64,000 nucleotides of DNA from Kribbella qitaiheensis. Lineage in GTDB: Bacteria > Actinomycetota > Actinomycetes > Propionibacteriales > Kribbellaceae. Position 1 is the stretch's first letter. The number at the start of each line of letters is the position of its first letter. The DNA lies in NCBI RefSeq assembly GCF_014217565.1, contig NZ_CP043661.1, positions 7,006,001 to 7,070,000 of the forward strand. Direction: 5' to 3'. Shown here piece after piece: positions 9,605-19,293 of the stretch. Position numbers and translations under genes: made by a program. Below the pieces are notes generated by a model. It worked only from the letters and a program-made list of their open reading frames with translations. It did no database searches and was not told the DNA's origin.

Positions 9605-9921
9605 TTCTGCCTCCTTGGTGCGGCTGAGGAAAACCACGGTGGATTCCTCGTCGTCATGATGATGACAACACTTGGTGCCTACGTAAAGCACCTGAATCGA
9701 CTGCACCTTAAGGCGTCCCGTTGTGCAATCCGGGCGAATTGAGCGAAAATCCTTGTAGAGAAGGGCTTTCACCAACCGTCGAGCATGCCGGACGGCGGGA
9801 AAGATTTGTTGGCGACACGCGCGCAAAGTTGCCGTCGTTCGGCCGATTCGGTGTGCTTCGACGCGAGTGTTGTCATCGGCAACCTCTGTCGAACGAGCAA
9901 CGGAAGAGAGGTTCGGAGCAC
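9605..9921. other. Divergent promoter region, 317 bases, no gene
   Basis: It separates the histone-like gene (minus) from the cobalamin-binding-like gene (plus). It holds the AAGGAGG site of the former (about 9611-9617), a short inverted repeat GGTGC/GCACC at 9674-9692, and AT-richer sequence around 9720-9760. I see no coding potential and no convincing operator. Confidence 0.5.
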
Positions 9922-10659
9922 ATGCGGGACGACCTTGGAGCGGTTGTCGCGATGCCGTCGCGAGTACGTCGCGTGGTCAGCATCGTGCCGTCGTTGACGG
10001 AAGCGATCGCGGCAACACATCGCGAGCTGCTGGTCGGTGCGACGGACTGGTGCACGCATCCGCAGGACCTCGACGTGACGCGCGTTCGCGGTACGAAGAA
10101 CCCCGACGTCGCACTGATTCGCGAGCTCGCGCCGGACGTCGTGATCGCGAACGAGGAAGAGAATCGGCGGCCCGATCTCGACGCATTGCGCGCGGCCGGA
10201 ATCGCGGTCTGGGTGACCGCGCCGACGACGCTCACCGAATCACTCGCGTCACTGCGCCGCATGCTGTCGGCAATCACCGGCGACGTCCCGCAATGGCTCG
10301 ACGATGCGGAGACGAGTTGGAGTACGCCGTACGCCGGGCCGCGTCGGCGCGCGATCGTTCCGATCTGGCGGCGGCCGTGGATGGCATTGGGACGGGACAC
10401 GTTTGCGGGCGACGTACTGGCACATCTGGGTATCGACAACGTGCTGGCGGAATCACCCGGGCGCTATCCCAAGTTCGAGCTCGCCGCGTTGCCGGAGTAC
10501 GACATCGTTGTTTTGCCGGACGAGCCGTATGCGTTCTCGGTGAATGACGGACCGGAGGCCTTTGAGCGGCCGGCCAAATGCGTCTCGGGTCGGCATCTCA
10601 CCTGGTACGGGCCGTCGCTGGTCGAGGCCCGCGCGGTGCTCACCGAACAGCTGCAGTGA
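9922..10659 (+). CDS. Helical-backbone metal receptor / cobalamin-binding-like protein
   Basis: The 245-residue protein matches the TroA/BtuF periplasmic-binding fold: [18 protein letters not shown] at the start, [30 protein letters not shown], then a C-terminal lobe with [16 protein letters not shown]. There is no signal peptide, so it is probably cytoplasmic, as for a group of actinomycete 'cobalamin-binding' proteins of this length. ATG 9922 has GGAG seven bases upstream. The ligand (cobalamin, haem or iron chelate) is not decided by the sequence. It is followed by an iron-box gene. Confidence 0.75.
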   Translation: MRDDLGAVVAMPSRVRRVVSIVPSLTEAIAATHRELLVGATDWCTHPQDLDVTRVRGTKNPDVALIRELAPDVVIANEEENRRPDLDALRAAGIAVWVTAPTTLTESLASLRRMLSAITGDVPQWLDDAETSWSTPYAGPRRRAIVPIWRRPWMALGRDTFAGDVLAHLGIDNVLAESPGRYPKFELAALPEYDIVVLPDEPYAFSVNDGPEAFERPAKCVSGRHLTWYGPSLVEARAVLTEQLQ

Positions 10660-10694
10660 CGTGCGACACGAAGACTGCGTCGTCAGGTAGACGG

Positions 10695-10713
10695 TTAGGT
10701 TTGCCTCACCTAC
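10695..10713 (+). promoter_or_regulatory. DtxR/IdeR-type iron box overlapping a -10 element
   Basis: The 19-mer TTAGGTTTGCCTCACCTAC matches the consensus TTAGGTTAGSCTAACCTAA at 16 of 19 positions by my count. A TACACT -10-like hexamer at 10711-10716 overlaps its end and the GTG start follows at 10723, so the transcript may be leaderless. Iron-loaded repressor bound here would block transcription. Confidence 0.75.
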
Positions 10714-10722
10714 ACTCGCCAC

Positions 10723-10899
10723 GTGGCGTCCAAGACCGCGAAGAAGAAGTGCTGCAAGGACAAACCGAGGTGCAAGAAGTGCCCGGTGGTCCTGAAGCGA
10801 CTGGCTGATGCCGGCTGCGCGGAGCGGCTGGACCGCGTCCACTACAAGGTGGACAAGAAGGTCCCGAAGAAGGTCCTGAAGGAAGCCCGCTCGCGCTGA
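10723..10899 (+). CDS. Iron-box-controlled small Cys/Lys-rich protein
   Basis: This 58-residue protein has a dense Cys cluster near the N-terminus (KKKCCKDKPRCKKCPVV) followed by a helical Leu/Arg segment and a basic tail. GTG 10723 is the only sensible start, and the predicted -10 box lies seven bases upstream, so no ribosome-binding site is expected (leaderless). I recall similar small proteins in many actinomycetes but no known role. The four cysteines could bind metal or an Fe-S cluster. Control by an iron box suggests a job during iron starvation, such as iron handling or Fe-S sparing; this is inference. Confidence 0.75.
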   Translation: MASKTAKKKCCKDKPRCKKCPVVLKRLADAGCAERLDRVHYKVDKKVPKKVLKEARSR

Positions 10900-10908
10900 G
10901 CCCGGCCG

Positions 10909-11406
10909 TCAGGAAGCCTTCCGCAACTCGATCGCGTTGACGGCTTGCCGGAGCAGTCCGGGGATGGTGATGTGCGCGGCCTGACCGGTCGCCTCCAGCT
11001 CGTCCGGATGCCACCAGCCGTGGTCGCTGATCGTCTCCAGCTCGAGCTCCTCCTGGTTGGCGAAGCTCACCTCGACCGCTTCCACGCCAACGGCGAAGAA
11101 GGTCTGGTGCTGGATGATCGGGCACCCGCCCCATTCGTACTCGATCGTGTTCGTCGCGACCGGCTCGCCCAGCGAATCGGCGGGCAGCACGAGAGCGACC
11201 TCTTCGCGCAACTCGCGACTCGCGGCCTGGGCCGCCGTCTCGCCGGCTTCGACGCCGCCGCCGATGGTGAACCAATACGGACGGCTCGGAATCAGCGGGT
11301 CCCACCCGTGCAGCAGTAGGACCTTCCCGTCCGGTCGGACAGGAAGGACTCGGGCCGTCGTACGCCGGACGACGGTGCCGGGCGGAGGCAGGCGGGAATG
11401 GGTCAC
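10909..11406 (-). CDS. Nudix hydrolase
   Basis: The 165-residue protein carries a Nudix box at residues 49-72 (GGGVEAGETAAQAASRELRE, then EVAL). All catalytic Glu/Arg residues are present, but the Gly near the end of the box (EExGU) is replaced by Ala. The family cleaves nucleoside diphosphates linked to another group. The C-terminal part (ISDHGWWHPDELEAT) is typical of broad-specificity housekeeping Nudix proteins. It converges with the small iron-regulated gene, with only nine bases between stops. The substrate is unknown. Confidence 0.85.
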   Translation of the reverse strand: MTHSRLPPPGTVVRRTTARVLPVRPDGKVLLLHGWDPLIPSRPYWFTIGGGVEAGETAAQAASRELREEVALVLPADSLGEPVATNTIEYEWGGCPIIQHQTFFAVGVEAVEVSFANQEELELETISDHGWWHPDELEATGQAAHITIPGLLRQAVNAIELRKAS

Positions 11407-11493
11407 ACCTCAAAACGGTAAGCGACGAAGGCGCCGCGAAGAGTCGCCGTACGGCGCGTCTCGTCCTTTGGATCTGGGTGAGACGATCGGAGC

Positions 11494-12396
11494 ATGACTG
11501 CACGGATCGGCCTGGGACTGGCCGCGCTCGGACGGCCGGGCTACATCAATCTCGGCCACGACCAGGACCTGCCGCCGGGCCGTGAGGTCGAGGACCTGCG
11601 CCGTCGCACGCACGAGTTGCTCGACCAGGCCTGGCAGGCCGGCTTGCGGTACTTCGACGCGGCCCGCTCGTACGGTCTCGCCGAGGCGTTCCTGGGGGAG
11701 TGGCTGACCCCTGAGCGCCGTAGCCAGCTCACTATCGGATCGAAGTGGGGCTACACGTACGTCGCGGATTGGCGCGACGACGCGACGACGCACGAGGTGA
11801 AGGACCACTCGCTGCAGACCTTCGAACGCCAATGGCCCGAGACGCTCGCGGCGTTGGGTGGACGGCCGGACTTCTACCTGGTCCACAGCCTCACTTCGGA
11901 CAGCCCCGCGTTGTCGGACCCGAAGCTCCTCGATCGCCTCGCCGAGCTCGCCGCCGACGGCGTACGAATCGGCCTGTCGACCAGCGGCCCGCACCAAGCG
12001 GCAACCCTGCGCGAGGCCTTGAAACTCGGCGGGCCGTTCACGGCCGTCCAGTCAACGTGGAACGTCCTGGAAACCTCAGCCGGTACTGCGCTCGCCGAGG
12101 CCCACGAAGCCGGTTGGTTCGTCGTCGTCAAGGAAGCCGTCGCCAACGGCCGCCTCACCTCCCACGCAGGCGAGACGCCCTTCAACACCTTCGCCGCCAA
12201 ACACGGCGTCTCCCCGGACTCCCTCGCCATCAGCACCGCCGCCGCCCAACCCTGGGCAGACGTGGTACTCAGCGGTGCGACCACCACCGAGCAACTCGAG
12301 AGCAACCTCGCACACGCGACGGCAGGCCCTTTGACCGAGTTCGCGCAGAAGCCCTACGAGTACTGGTCAGAACGCTCAGCCCTGCCCTGGATCTAG
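11494..12396 (+). CDS. Aldo/keto reductase family oxidoreductase
   Basis: The 300-residue TIM-barrel protein has the expected catalytic residues: Asp and Tyr in YFDAARSYGLAE, Lys in IGSKWGYTY and His in YLVHSLTS. The NADPH-side segment near the C-terminus (VVLSGATTTEQLESNLAHAT) is present. The length is normal for AKR proteins of the bacterial general-stress type. ATG 11494 follows a short gap from the divergent Nudix gene. It reduces carbonyl compounds with NADPH; the physiological substrate is unknown. Confidence 0.88.
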   Translation: MTARIGLGLAALGRPGYINLGHDQDLPPGREVEDLRRRTHELLDQAWQAGLRYFDAARSYGLAEAFLGEWLTPERRSQLTIGSKWGYTYVADWRDDATTHEVKDHSLQTFERQWPETLAALGGRPDFYLVHSLTSDSPALSDPKLLDRLAELAADGVRIGLSTSGPHQAATLREALKLGGPFTAVQSTWNVLETSAGTALAEAHEAGWFVVVKEAVANGRLTSHAGETPFNTFAAKHGVSPDSLAISTAAAQPWADVVLSGATTTEQLESNLAHATAGPLTEFAQKPYEYWSERSALPWI

Positions 12397-12915
12397 TGCC
12401 CCGTGTCGGCGCCTTCTTGCTAGAGTCCTGCTTCTGAAGTTCGTTGCTTAAGTTGGTCTCGGGTGTTTTGTCCTGTGCCGCGTTGGCGGTAGCGGCTTCG
12501 GCTGCGTGGCAGTAGTCCTTCGCCTGCCGGGATCGGGTGGGAGTTCGTTCGCCGTCGGGGCACCGGGGTCTGGTGGGGTTGGTCAAGTGCGCGGAGTGTG
12601 ATTGGGCGGGTCGGCTGGCTCCGAGGCTGTGTGTGTCTGGGATGCTCGCTGTTGCCTGCGGTGTGGGCGTCTTTGTGCATCGGCTGAGTGTTCCGGGCCG
12701 ATCGCGTGCTCAGGGCGTGCACAAGGGCGCGGAACGCCCGCGTCGGTTGCCGGCCTCTGTGCATCCGCTGAGCGTTTTCCGCGGGCGGAATACTCAGCCG
12801 GTGCACAAAGACGCCCGCACTGGGGCGTCGGGGTTGGCTGCCATCGGTGCGGCCTCAGACACCTTCCGGGGAGCGGGGGGCCGGGGGCCGGGGGAAGGCC
12901 TCGTCCCCCGCGCCA
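12397..12915. other. 519-base gap between two converging genes; contains a long palindrome
   Basis: No reading frame here has coding character. The notable content is the palindromic element at 12665-12816 (listed separately). The rest is GC-rich with G-runs near 12870-12900 before the panB stop. Confidence 0.6.
12665..12816. repeat. 152-bp near-perfect palindrome, MITE-like or terminator-like
   Basis: The outer arms 12665-12695 and 12786-12816 match as inverted copies at 29 of 31 positions. The inner parts (around 12705-12728 and 12754-12775, with GTGCAC/GTGCAT and CTCAG/CTGAG) are also complementary, so the whole element can fold into one long hairpin. It can alternatively fold as two side-by-side hairpins, each GTGCAT..CTGAG / CTCAG..GTGCAC. 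It lies between the 3' ends of two converging genes. Confidence 0.75.
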
Positions 12916-15120
12916 CTAGAAGGTGTGTTCGTCGGCGGGGAAGGCGCCGTTGGCTACTTCGGCTGCGTAGGTGGTGGCGGCTGTGGTGAGGATGCTGCGG
13001 AGGTCGGCGTACTGCTTCACGAAGCGGGGCATCGGGCCTGACCGGAGACCGGCCATGTCCTGCCAGACCAGCACCTGGGCGTCGGTGTCGCGGCCTGCGC
13101 CGATGCCGATCGTCGGTACGGAGATCCGCTTGGTGATCTCCGCGGCGACATCGCCGGGCACCATCTCGAGTACGACCGAGAACGCGCCGGCTTCGGCAAG
13201 TGCAACCGCGTCGTCAATCAGCCCGGCTGCTTGGTCGCCGCGCCCCTGGACGCGATAGCCGCCGATGCTGTGCTCGCTCTGCGGAGTGAAGCCGATGTGC
13301 GCCATCACCGGGATGCCGGCCTGCGTCAGCTTCTCGACAGCCGGTACGACGGTCCGCCCGCCTTCGAGCTTCACCGCGTGCACGCCTGCCTCCTTCATGA
13401 AGCGGACAGCGGTGTGGAACGCCTGCTCCGGCGAACCCTGGTAAGAACCGAACGGCAGGTCGGCCACGACCAAGGCACGCTGCACGGCATTGGCGACCGC
13501 ACGGGCCAACGGGATCAACTCGTCGACCGTGACTCGCAGCGTGGTGTCGTAGCCGTAGACGTTGTTCGCGGCGGAGTCGCCGACCAGCAGCACCGGGATA
13601 CCCGACTCGTCGAAGATCTCGGCCGTGTACTGGTCGTACGCCGTGAGCATGGCCCACTTCTCGCCGCGGTTCTTCATGTCGCGCAGATGGTGGATCCGGT
13701 AGCGGCGAGGACGGTTACCGGCGTCGCCCGGAGTACTTGGCGTGGACGGGGGCGTCGCAGTACCGGCTGATTCGGCCGGCGCCGCGCTTGCGGTCGGCTG
13801 CGCGCGGCGAGCGCCTCGGTGCGACGCGGCCGGCTCGGCCTGGACCTGACTCGGTGCGTCCTGCTGCACGTCGGCGCGACGTCGTGCGCCGACCGGCCTA
13901 CCGCCAGTGCTCTGCTGCGGAGCCTGCTGGGCCTGACTTTGCTGACCCTGTGCCTGCTGGCCCTGCTGTGCCTGCTGGCCCTGCCGGTCCTGAGCTTGCT
14001 GGTTCGGCGGCGCGCTCGGGCCCGGCTGGTTCTGGCCTGGAGACGGGTTACGGGTCGACGAACTTGCCGCCGAGCTGATCGGCGAGCTGCTCTCGTACTC
14101 CGCCGACGGATCGGACGGGTAGCCGTTGGAAGCGTTCGGCGTCTGACCCGTGCTCGGCGCCTGCCCGCTCCACCCGGTCGGCGCGCTCGACGCGGCCGGA
14201 GTCGGCGGAGTAGCCGGTGTAGGTGCGCTCGGAGTCGGCCTGGTCGGCGTTTGGCCGTTGGCCGACGGCTGGCTCTGTGAGAGGCCATTGGATGGCGCAG
14301 TCGGCGACTGTGACGGCGACTGGGGCTTCGGTGCCGGGCCGTGCGGCTGGTTCCAGCCGTTGCTGCTGGCGTTGTGCGGAGTCACACCGTTGCTGGACTG
14401 CTGCTGCGGCGGTCGCGGCGGCACTGCCTGACCGGGAGCCGGGTTGGAACCGTTGGCGCCAGGAGTGTTGGCGCCCGGAGGACTGGACGCGGCACCGTTG
14501 GGACTGGGCGCGCTCGGTCGCGGCGTAGGCGGTGCGGCCGGCTGCGGCGGATGACCGCTGCTTCCGTTGCGGCTCGGTGCGAACGGGCTCTGCTGCGGCG
14601 GCGCCGGCGGAGGTCCCTGCTGCGGCGACGGCGGCTGCTGCTGTTGCGGCCGGAAAGACGTGGGTTCCTGGTACGGCGTACGCGGCGCGAACGGGGACTC
14701 GTCGTGCCGGTCGGAGCTGGACTCGCTGTACGAGTCGCCGTACGAGCGCGACGGCTCGGCGGGGTACTGCAGCTCGCTGGGCGGCTGCGGAGACTGCTGC
14801 TGGCTTGGGTAACCGGTGCGCTCGGGCGCGGCCGGCGGCGGACCAGGCAGGAACGGCGGCTTCGGTACGTACGGCTGCTGCGGCACCGGGCCGCGCTCGT
14901 ACGACCGGGGGGCGTTCGGCAGCGAGGGCGCAGGGTCGAGCCCGTCGAGCGCGGTCGAACGATCGCGCCAACCGTCGCCGGATCGCTCCGGCTCCGGATA
15001 GCTGTACTCCGAGCGGTGGTGCTCCTCGGTTGTCCGGTTCTTCGGTCCGGTCCCGTACGGCGCCGGCAGCTCGTCATCGGCGTCGCCGTTGGTACCGGCC
15101 GACATGAAGTTGTCAACCAT
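12916..15120 (-). CDS. panB: 3-methyl-2-oxobutanoate hydroxymethyltransferase with a ~455-residue disordered N-terminus
   Basis: The C-terminal ~275 residues are a complete Pan[55 protein letters not shown] and [20 protein letters not shown]. It makes ketopantoate, the first step of pantothenate and CoA synthesis, and PanB is normally about 270-290 residues. Here it is preceded in one unbroken frame by about 455 residues of Pro/Gln/Ser/Asn-rich low-complexity sequence ([31 protein letters not shown]). ATG 15120 is chosen; GTG 15183 is also in frame and neither has a strong ribosome site. Whether the extension is translated, or PanB starts internally near residue 460, cannot be told. Confidence 0.9.
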   Translation of the reverse strand: MVDNFMSAGTNGDADDELPAPYGTGPKNRTTEEHHRSEYSYPEPERSGDGWRDRSTALDGLDPAPSLPNAPRSYERGPVPQQPYVPKPPFLPGPPPAAPERTGYPSQQQSPQPPSELQYPAEPSRSYGDSYSESSSDRHDESPFAPRTPYQEPTSFRPQQQQPPSPQQGPPPAPPQQSPFAPSRNGSSGHPPQPAAPPTPRPSAPSPNGAASSPPGANTPGANGSNPAPGQAVPPRPPQQQSSNGVTPHNASSNGWNQPHGPAPKPQSPSQSPTAPSNGLSQSQPSANGQTPTRPTPSAPTPATPPTPAASSAPTGWSGQAPSTGQTPNASNGYPSDPSAEYESSSPISSAASSSTRNPSPGQNQPGPSAPPNQQAQDRQGQQAQQGQQAQGQQSQAQQAPQQSTGGRPVGARRRADVQQDAPSQVQAEPAASHRGARRAQPTASAAPAESAGTATPPSTPSTPGDAGNRPRRYRIHHLRDMKNRGEKWAMLTAYDQYTAEIFDESGIPVLLVGDSAANNVYGYDTTLRVTVDELIPLARAVANAVQRALVVADLPFGSYQGSPEQAFHTAVRFMKEAGVHAVKLEGGRTVVPAVEKLTQAGIPVMAHIGFTPQSEHSIGGYRVQGRGDQAAGLIDDAVALAEAGAFSVVLEMVPGDVAAEITKRISVPTIGIGAGRDTDAQVLVWQDMAGLRSGPMPRFVKQYADLRSILTTAATTYAAEVANGAFPADEHTF

Positions 15121-15272
15121 GGGGTCATCGTCCCACCGTTGCGGTGCGTGAGCGCCACCGCCTGTCGGTGAGGGATGCCTCACATCGCCATCGTCGTCGT
15201 CCTCGGGCAGGCTGAGGCCGCCCGTCCGGGGGAACGAGTCGTCGGGGTAAGGGCGGTGACGCCACGATCCAG

Positions 15273-17045
15273 TCAGCTTTCCGTCGCCTTCCTCGCATCC
15301 TCACGCCACGCGTTCGTGATCGGGAGCCGGCGGTCCCGACCGAACGCCTTGTGGGTGATCTTCGGACCCGGAGGATACTGCCGCCGCTTGTACTCCGCTT
15401 TGTCGACCAGCTGGATCACCCTGCTGACGACCTCCGGGTCGAACCCGGCGGCGACCAGTTCGGCGCTGCCGCGGTCCTGCTCGACATAGTCGTCGAGGAT
15501 GTCGTCCAGCAGGTCGTACGGCGGGAGCGAGTCGCTGTCCAGCTGCCCTGGGGACAACTCCGCGGACGGCGGCTTCGCGATCGAGTTCTCCGGGATCGGC
15601 GGCTGCTTGCCGCGCTCCTTGGCATCGGCGTTCCGCCACTTCGCCAGCCGCCAGACCACCGTCTTCGGCACGTCCTTCAGTGGCGCGTACCCGCCGACAG
15701 CGTCGCCGTAGATGGTCGAGTAGCCGACGGACAGCTCCGACTTGTTGCCACAGGCAAGTACCAGGTGGCCGTCCGCGTTCGACAGGCCCATCCAGACAAC
15801 AGCCCGGACCCGGGCTTGCAGGTTCTCCTCGGCCAGCCCGGTCAGTCCGAGCGTTTCCAGGAACGGCTGCACCATCGGCTGGATCGGCACCACCCGGTAG
15901 TTCAGCCCGGTCCGCGCGGCGAGCTCGGCCGCGTCGTCGCGGGAATGGTCGCTGGAGTACACGCTCGGGTTGGAGATGCCGAACACGTGCTCGGCCCCGA
16001 TCGCGTCACAGGCGATCGCCGCGACCAGCGACGAGTCGATCCCACCCGAGAGTCCGAGCAGCACCGACTTGAATCCGTTCTTGCGGACGTAGTCGCGCAA
16101 TCCGGTCACGATCGCGCCGTACATCTCGGCCTCGTCCGACAAGCGCGGCGCCATCGCGGCCGCGATCGGTTCGTAGGCCGGCAGCGGGTCCTCGTGGAGC
16201 ACGGTGTGCATGATCCGGATGCCCTCGTGCTCGCCCCCCGGCGTACCGGTCGGTGCCGGGAGGTCCAGGTCGACCACCATGCTGCCCTGCTCGAACTGCG
16301 GCGCCCGCGCGAACACCTTGCCCTCGGCATCGGCGATCAGTGAGTCCCCGTCGAACACCAGCTCATCCTGGCCGCCGACGAGATTCACATAGGCCAGCGC
16401 GCAGCCGGCCTCACGCGCCCGCCGGGTCACGAGTTCACCGCGGACGTCGTCCTTGTTGGCCTCGTACGGCGAACTGTTCACGACCAGCAGCAATCCGGCT
16501 CCGGCGGCGCGAGTGGCCGCCACCGGGCCACCGTCCTGCCAGAGGTCCTCGCAGATGACCAGTGCGACGTCGACGCCGTGGATGCGGATGACCTGGAGCG
16601 TGTCGCCCGGGACGAAGTGGCGGAACTCGTCGAAGACGCCGTAGTTGGGCAGGTGGTGCTTGACCGCGGACGTGACGACCTGGCCGCCATGGATGACAGC
16701 GGCCGAGTTCGTGGGTGATCCCTTGGGCCGGCCGAGCCGGTCGACGCCCATCGCCGTACCGGTGGCTCGGTCGAGATACCCGACCACCACAACGACCTCG
16801 CCGAGTCCTTCGGCGGCGAGCCGCTCGGCGAGGGTGTGGGTCTTGGCCTGCGAAGCGTCGACGAAGGACCCGCGCAGGGCGAGGTCCTCGACCGGATATC
16901 CGGTCAGCACGAGCTCGGGAAAGGCCACGACGTGGGCACCCCGCTCGACGGCGTTGCGGGTCCAGGTCAGGACCTTCTCGATGTTCCCGTCGACGTCACC
17001 GACCGTGACATTGAGCTGAGCAAGAGCAACCCGAAGCTGAGGCAC
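15273..17045 (-). CDS. nadE: Glutamine-dependent NAD+ synthetase
   Basis: It makes NAD+ from deamido-NAD+ using glutamine, the last step of NAD synthesis. The N-terminal ~270 residues are a nitrilase-type glutaminase with the Glu-Lys-Cys triad ([43 protein letters not shown]). The C-terminal half is the ATP-dependent synthetase with the PP-loop SGGIDSSL and [16 protein letters not shown]. At 590 residues it is close to the shorter bacterial two-domain enzymes. The start at ATG 17045 is the first residue of the nitrilase domain. panB lies downstream on the same strand, about 150 bases away, so two cofactor genes are neighbours. Confidence 0.95.
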   Translation of the reverse strand: MPQLRVALAQLNVTVGDVDGNIEKVLTWTRNAVERGAHVVAFPELVLTGYPVEDLALRGSFVDASQAKTHTLAERLAAEGLGEVVVVVGYLDRATGTAMGVDRLGRPKGSPTNSAAVIHGGQVVTSAVKHHLPNYGVFDEFRHFVPGDTLQVIRIHGVDVALVICEDLWQDGGPVAATRAAGAGLLLVVNSSPYEANKDDVRGELVTRRAREAGCALAYVNLVGGQDELVFDGDSLIADAEGKVFARAPQFEQGSMVVDLDLPAPTGTPGGEHEGIRIMHTVLHEDPLPAYEPIAAAMAPRLSDEAEMYGAIVTGLRDYVRKNGFKSVLLGLSGGIDSSLVAAIACDAIGAEHVFGISNPSVYSSDHSRDDAAELAARTGLNYRVVPIQPMVQPFLETLGLTGLAEENLQARVRAVVWMGLSNADGHLVLACGNKSELSVGYSTIYGDAVGGYAPLKDVPKTVVWRLAKWRNADAKERGKQPPIPENSIAKPPSAELSPGQLDSDSLPPYDLLDDILDDYVEQDRGSAELVAAGFDPEVVSRVIQLVDKAEYKRRQYPPGPKITHKAFGRDRRLPITNAWREDARKATES

Positions 17046-17105
17046 CCCCGAACCCTACTGCCAACCGGGCCCGGCTCCTACGTACCTGGCCGGAGAGCCT
17101 CTTTA

Positions 17106-17120
17106 GTTGCTAATAGCAAC
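17106..17120. promoter_or_regulatory. 15-bp perfect palindrome upstream of the membrane gene
   Basis: GTTGCTAATAGCAAC is a 7-1-7 inverted repeat in an AT-rich patch, about 105 bases upstream of the ferric-reductase-like gene and 60 bases upstream of nadE (divergent). It looks like an operator for a dimeric repressor; the regulator is unknown. Confidence 0.5.
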
Positions 17121-17225
17121 GGAGTTTGTAAAGTCGGCGCAAGGGTCGACGTCCTAACGAAACAAGGCATTCCGGATCGCCGTCCGGTGGGCACAGGTTC
17201 CAGTCGCGCCCCCCTGACGGATGCG

Positions 17226-17855
17226 ATGGGAACCGACATGATCCGCCGTAGACCTGTCACCACCCATGCGCACGGACCGGCTGCACGGATCGGCTGGTTC
17301 CTGCTCTATCTCGAAGCGCTCCTGGTGCCGCTCGCACTCACCTGGCTGTCACTCGGCCCGCCGGAGCTGGGGGTCGGGGAGGCGGTCGCGCTGAGCCTGG
17401 GGCTGGTTGCCTTCTCGGCTCTGGTGGTCGCGGTGATCCTGCCGGCCAGGGTCTCGCCGCTGATCGCGGCGTTCGGTATCGAGACGATCCTCAGGATCCA
17501 TCGGAGCATCGCCAAGGCAGCCGTGGTGCTCGAGGTTTTGCACCTGCTCGCCGTGCTGATCGAGGATCGCCGCCAGCTCGCCATTTTCGATCTGGTGCAT
17601 ACGACCTGGGCCGCGCGGGCGGCGACCTGCTCGACGCTGGCGCTGATCCTGTTAGTCGTACTGGCGATCACCGGACCACGCCGCCAGCCGCGGTACGAGG
17701 GGTGGCGGCTGGTCCACATCGCGTTGGCCGGGATCGTGCTGGTGACCGCCTGGCTGCACGTGTGGTGGTTGCGGCACCTGATGTCGAAGCCGTTGCTGGG
17801 CAGCTGGTTCTTCGCGACTGGGCTGTTGCTCGGCGGAGCTGAGTCAGGCCGATGA
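17226..17855 (+). CDS. Ferric reductase-like transmembrane domain protein, probably 3'-truncated
   Basis: The 209-residue product has about six membrane segments. Two carry the His pairs expected for haem binding in ferric reductase/NOX-type domains: RIHRSIAKAAVVLEVLHLL and GWRLVHIALAGIVLVTAWLHVWW. Such domains usually continue into FAD- and NAD-binding modules. Here the frame ends abruptly after FATGLLLGGAESGR, and no oxidoreductase module follows before the decayed permease. ATG 17226 and ATG 17238 are both possible; the second has GGGA closer. It may be a stand-alone membrane domain or a broken gene; the decayed neighbourhood favours truncation. Confidence 0.65.
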   Translation: MGTDMIRRRPVTTHAHGPAARIGWFLLYLEALLVPLALTWLSLGPPELGVGEAVALSLGLVAFSALVVAVILPARVSPLIAAFGIETILRIHRSIAKAAVVLEVLHLLAVLIEDRRQLAIFDLVHTTWAARAATCSTLALILLVVLAITGPRRQPRYEGWRLVHIALAGIVLVTAWLHVWWLRHLMSKPLLGSWFFATGLLLGGAESGR

Positions 17856-17933
17856 CGCATGCGTACATGTGGAACGATGTCGTGGCGGCTGGGGGTCGCT
17901 GGATCAGTCGGCCGGGAGATGTAGGAGCTAACC

Positions 17934-18831
17934 ATGGTGCATTTCGTCGGTCGCCGCTTGGTGAGCGCCATCAGCGTCATCCTGGTCACGATGGTCGCGA
18001 CCTTCGCGTTGTTCTTCATCGCTCCGACCGATCCGGGCCGGGGCGATCTGTGGTGAGCGCGACTGCACCTAACAGCGCTACAACGAGATCAAGGCGAACC
18101 TGCACCTGGATCAGCCGAAGGTGCAGCAGTTCGCGGAGTACGTGGCAGGCATCTTCGTCGGCCGCGACTTCGTGACGTCCGGGTTCACCCAGCATTGCCC
18201 GGCGCCGTGCCTCGGCCTCTCCTTCAAGAACGACCGGCCGGTGTACGAGCTGCTCTCGACGAGGCTGCCGGTGACGGTGTCGCTGGTGGCGGGGTACGGC
18301 GTACTGGTTCTGACCATCGGCGTCTCGGTCGGGGCGATGGCGGCGAAACGCCGCGGTACCGCGGGGGACCGGTTCCTGATGAGCGGCACGCTCGTGGTCA
18401 GCTCGGTCCCGTTCTACATCGTCGGCCTGATGGTCGCGCTCTACCTGACCATCCTCTATCCGGTCCTGCCGCGCGGAGGCTGGACGCCACCGTCGGAGAA
18501 CCTCGCGAAGTGGTTCGGCGGACTCATCACCCCGTGGCTGGTACTCGGCATCTACAGCTGCACGGACTACGCCCGCTACTCCCGCGGTTCGATGGTCGAG
18601 ACGCTGGGTGAAGACTTCGTCCGTACGGCGCGCGCCAAGGGCCTGTCGGACCGGATGGTCACCTACGAACACGCGCTCCGGGCCGGCCTGATCCCGGTCG
18701 TCACCATCTTCGGCCTCGACATCGCCGGCAGCCTGTCAGGCGCGATCTTCACCGAGAAGATCTTCGACCTCCCCGGCCTCGGCAACCTGGTCGTCGACAG
18801 CCTGATAGACCCCCGAGTCCGCCTCTCCTAG
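17934..18831 (+). pseudogene. Decayed ABC transporter permease (DppB/OppB type)
   Basis: ATG 17934, with TAGGAG upstream, opens a typical permease start (HFVGRRLVSAISVILVTMVA) that stops at 18056. Shifting frame near 18043 restores AICGERDC, but a TAA at about 18070 interrupts that frame too. The remaining frame then reads through QRYNEIKANLHLDQPKVQQF and on into the membrane part, including the loop YARYSRGSMVETLGEDFVRT that contacts the ATPase. The C-terminus ends DSLIDPRVRLS, which looks like the usual last helix deleted internally. With a frameshift, a nonsense codon and a deletion, and no partner transporter genes nearby, this is a true remnant. Confidence 0.85.
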
Positions 18832-19260
18832 CTAGCCTTTGGTTCGCGCGACCAGGATTTCGGCAACGGTCTTCCAGCCGAGCGAGTGGTAGAGGTCCGA
18901 CCCTCCCGCGAGGCCGCCAACAACCCGTTCGTCGCGCCGGCTCTCCGTGCTTCGCTGACCAACGCCGACATCACCGCGCCGGCCAGACCCTTGCTTCTGC
19001 GCTCAGACTCGGTCCAGATCATGTCCGCGACCGCATCATTGCCGTCAACAATCATCTGCCCGGTAGCCGCCACCTTGTGGCCGGCGTGGATCTCCACCGC
19101 GATGACCCACTCGCGCTGAACTACCTCAACCCCGTACGGCGCGGGCGCCCGAAGTACCGGCTGTCTATCCAGGAAACGTTCATCAACCACTCGGTACGCC
19201 GGTACTCCAACCCCTCCGCCTCGATCCGCGGACGCAGGGCGGCGGGAGGCGGCTGGGCAG
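18832..19260 (-). pseudogene. GNAT acetyltransferase remnant with two frameshifts
   Basis: The central frame has the acetyl-CoA motif (DAVADMIWTESERRSKGLAG, then AVMSALVSEARRAGATNGLL). After AASREG the family continues as SDLYHSLGWKTVAEILVART, and exactly this is found in the next frame from about 18900 down to a stop at 18832. Upstream, the family N-terminus (RIEAEGLEYRRTEWLMNV) is also found in a different frame, above about 19150. So at least two single-base changes break the gene, and no proper start is visible. It faces the decayed permease tail to tail, in the same degraded stretch. Confidence 0.75.
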
Positions 19261-19293
19261 AGGTGGGGTGCCAGGGAGCTGGGGAGGGGGTGG

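Noticed and set aside
8759-9742. 327-codon plus-strand frame with Leu/Gly/Arg repeats
   Set aside because: It is the antisense of the lysine-rich repeat protein; the minus strand has a perfect ribosome site.
12420-12989. Short frames on both strands between aldo/keto reductase and panB
   Set aside because: They are made by the long palindrome; no domain and no ribosome site.
13231-15171. Several long plus-strand frames opposite panB
   Set aside because: They mirror the low-complexity extension and have no domain.
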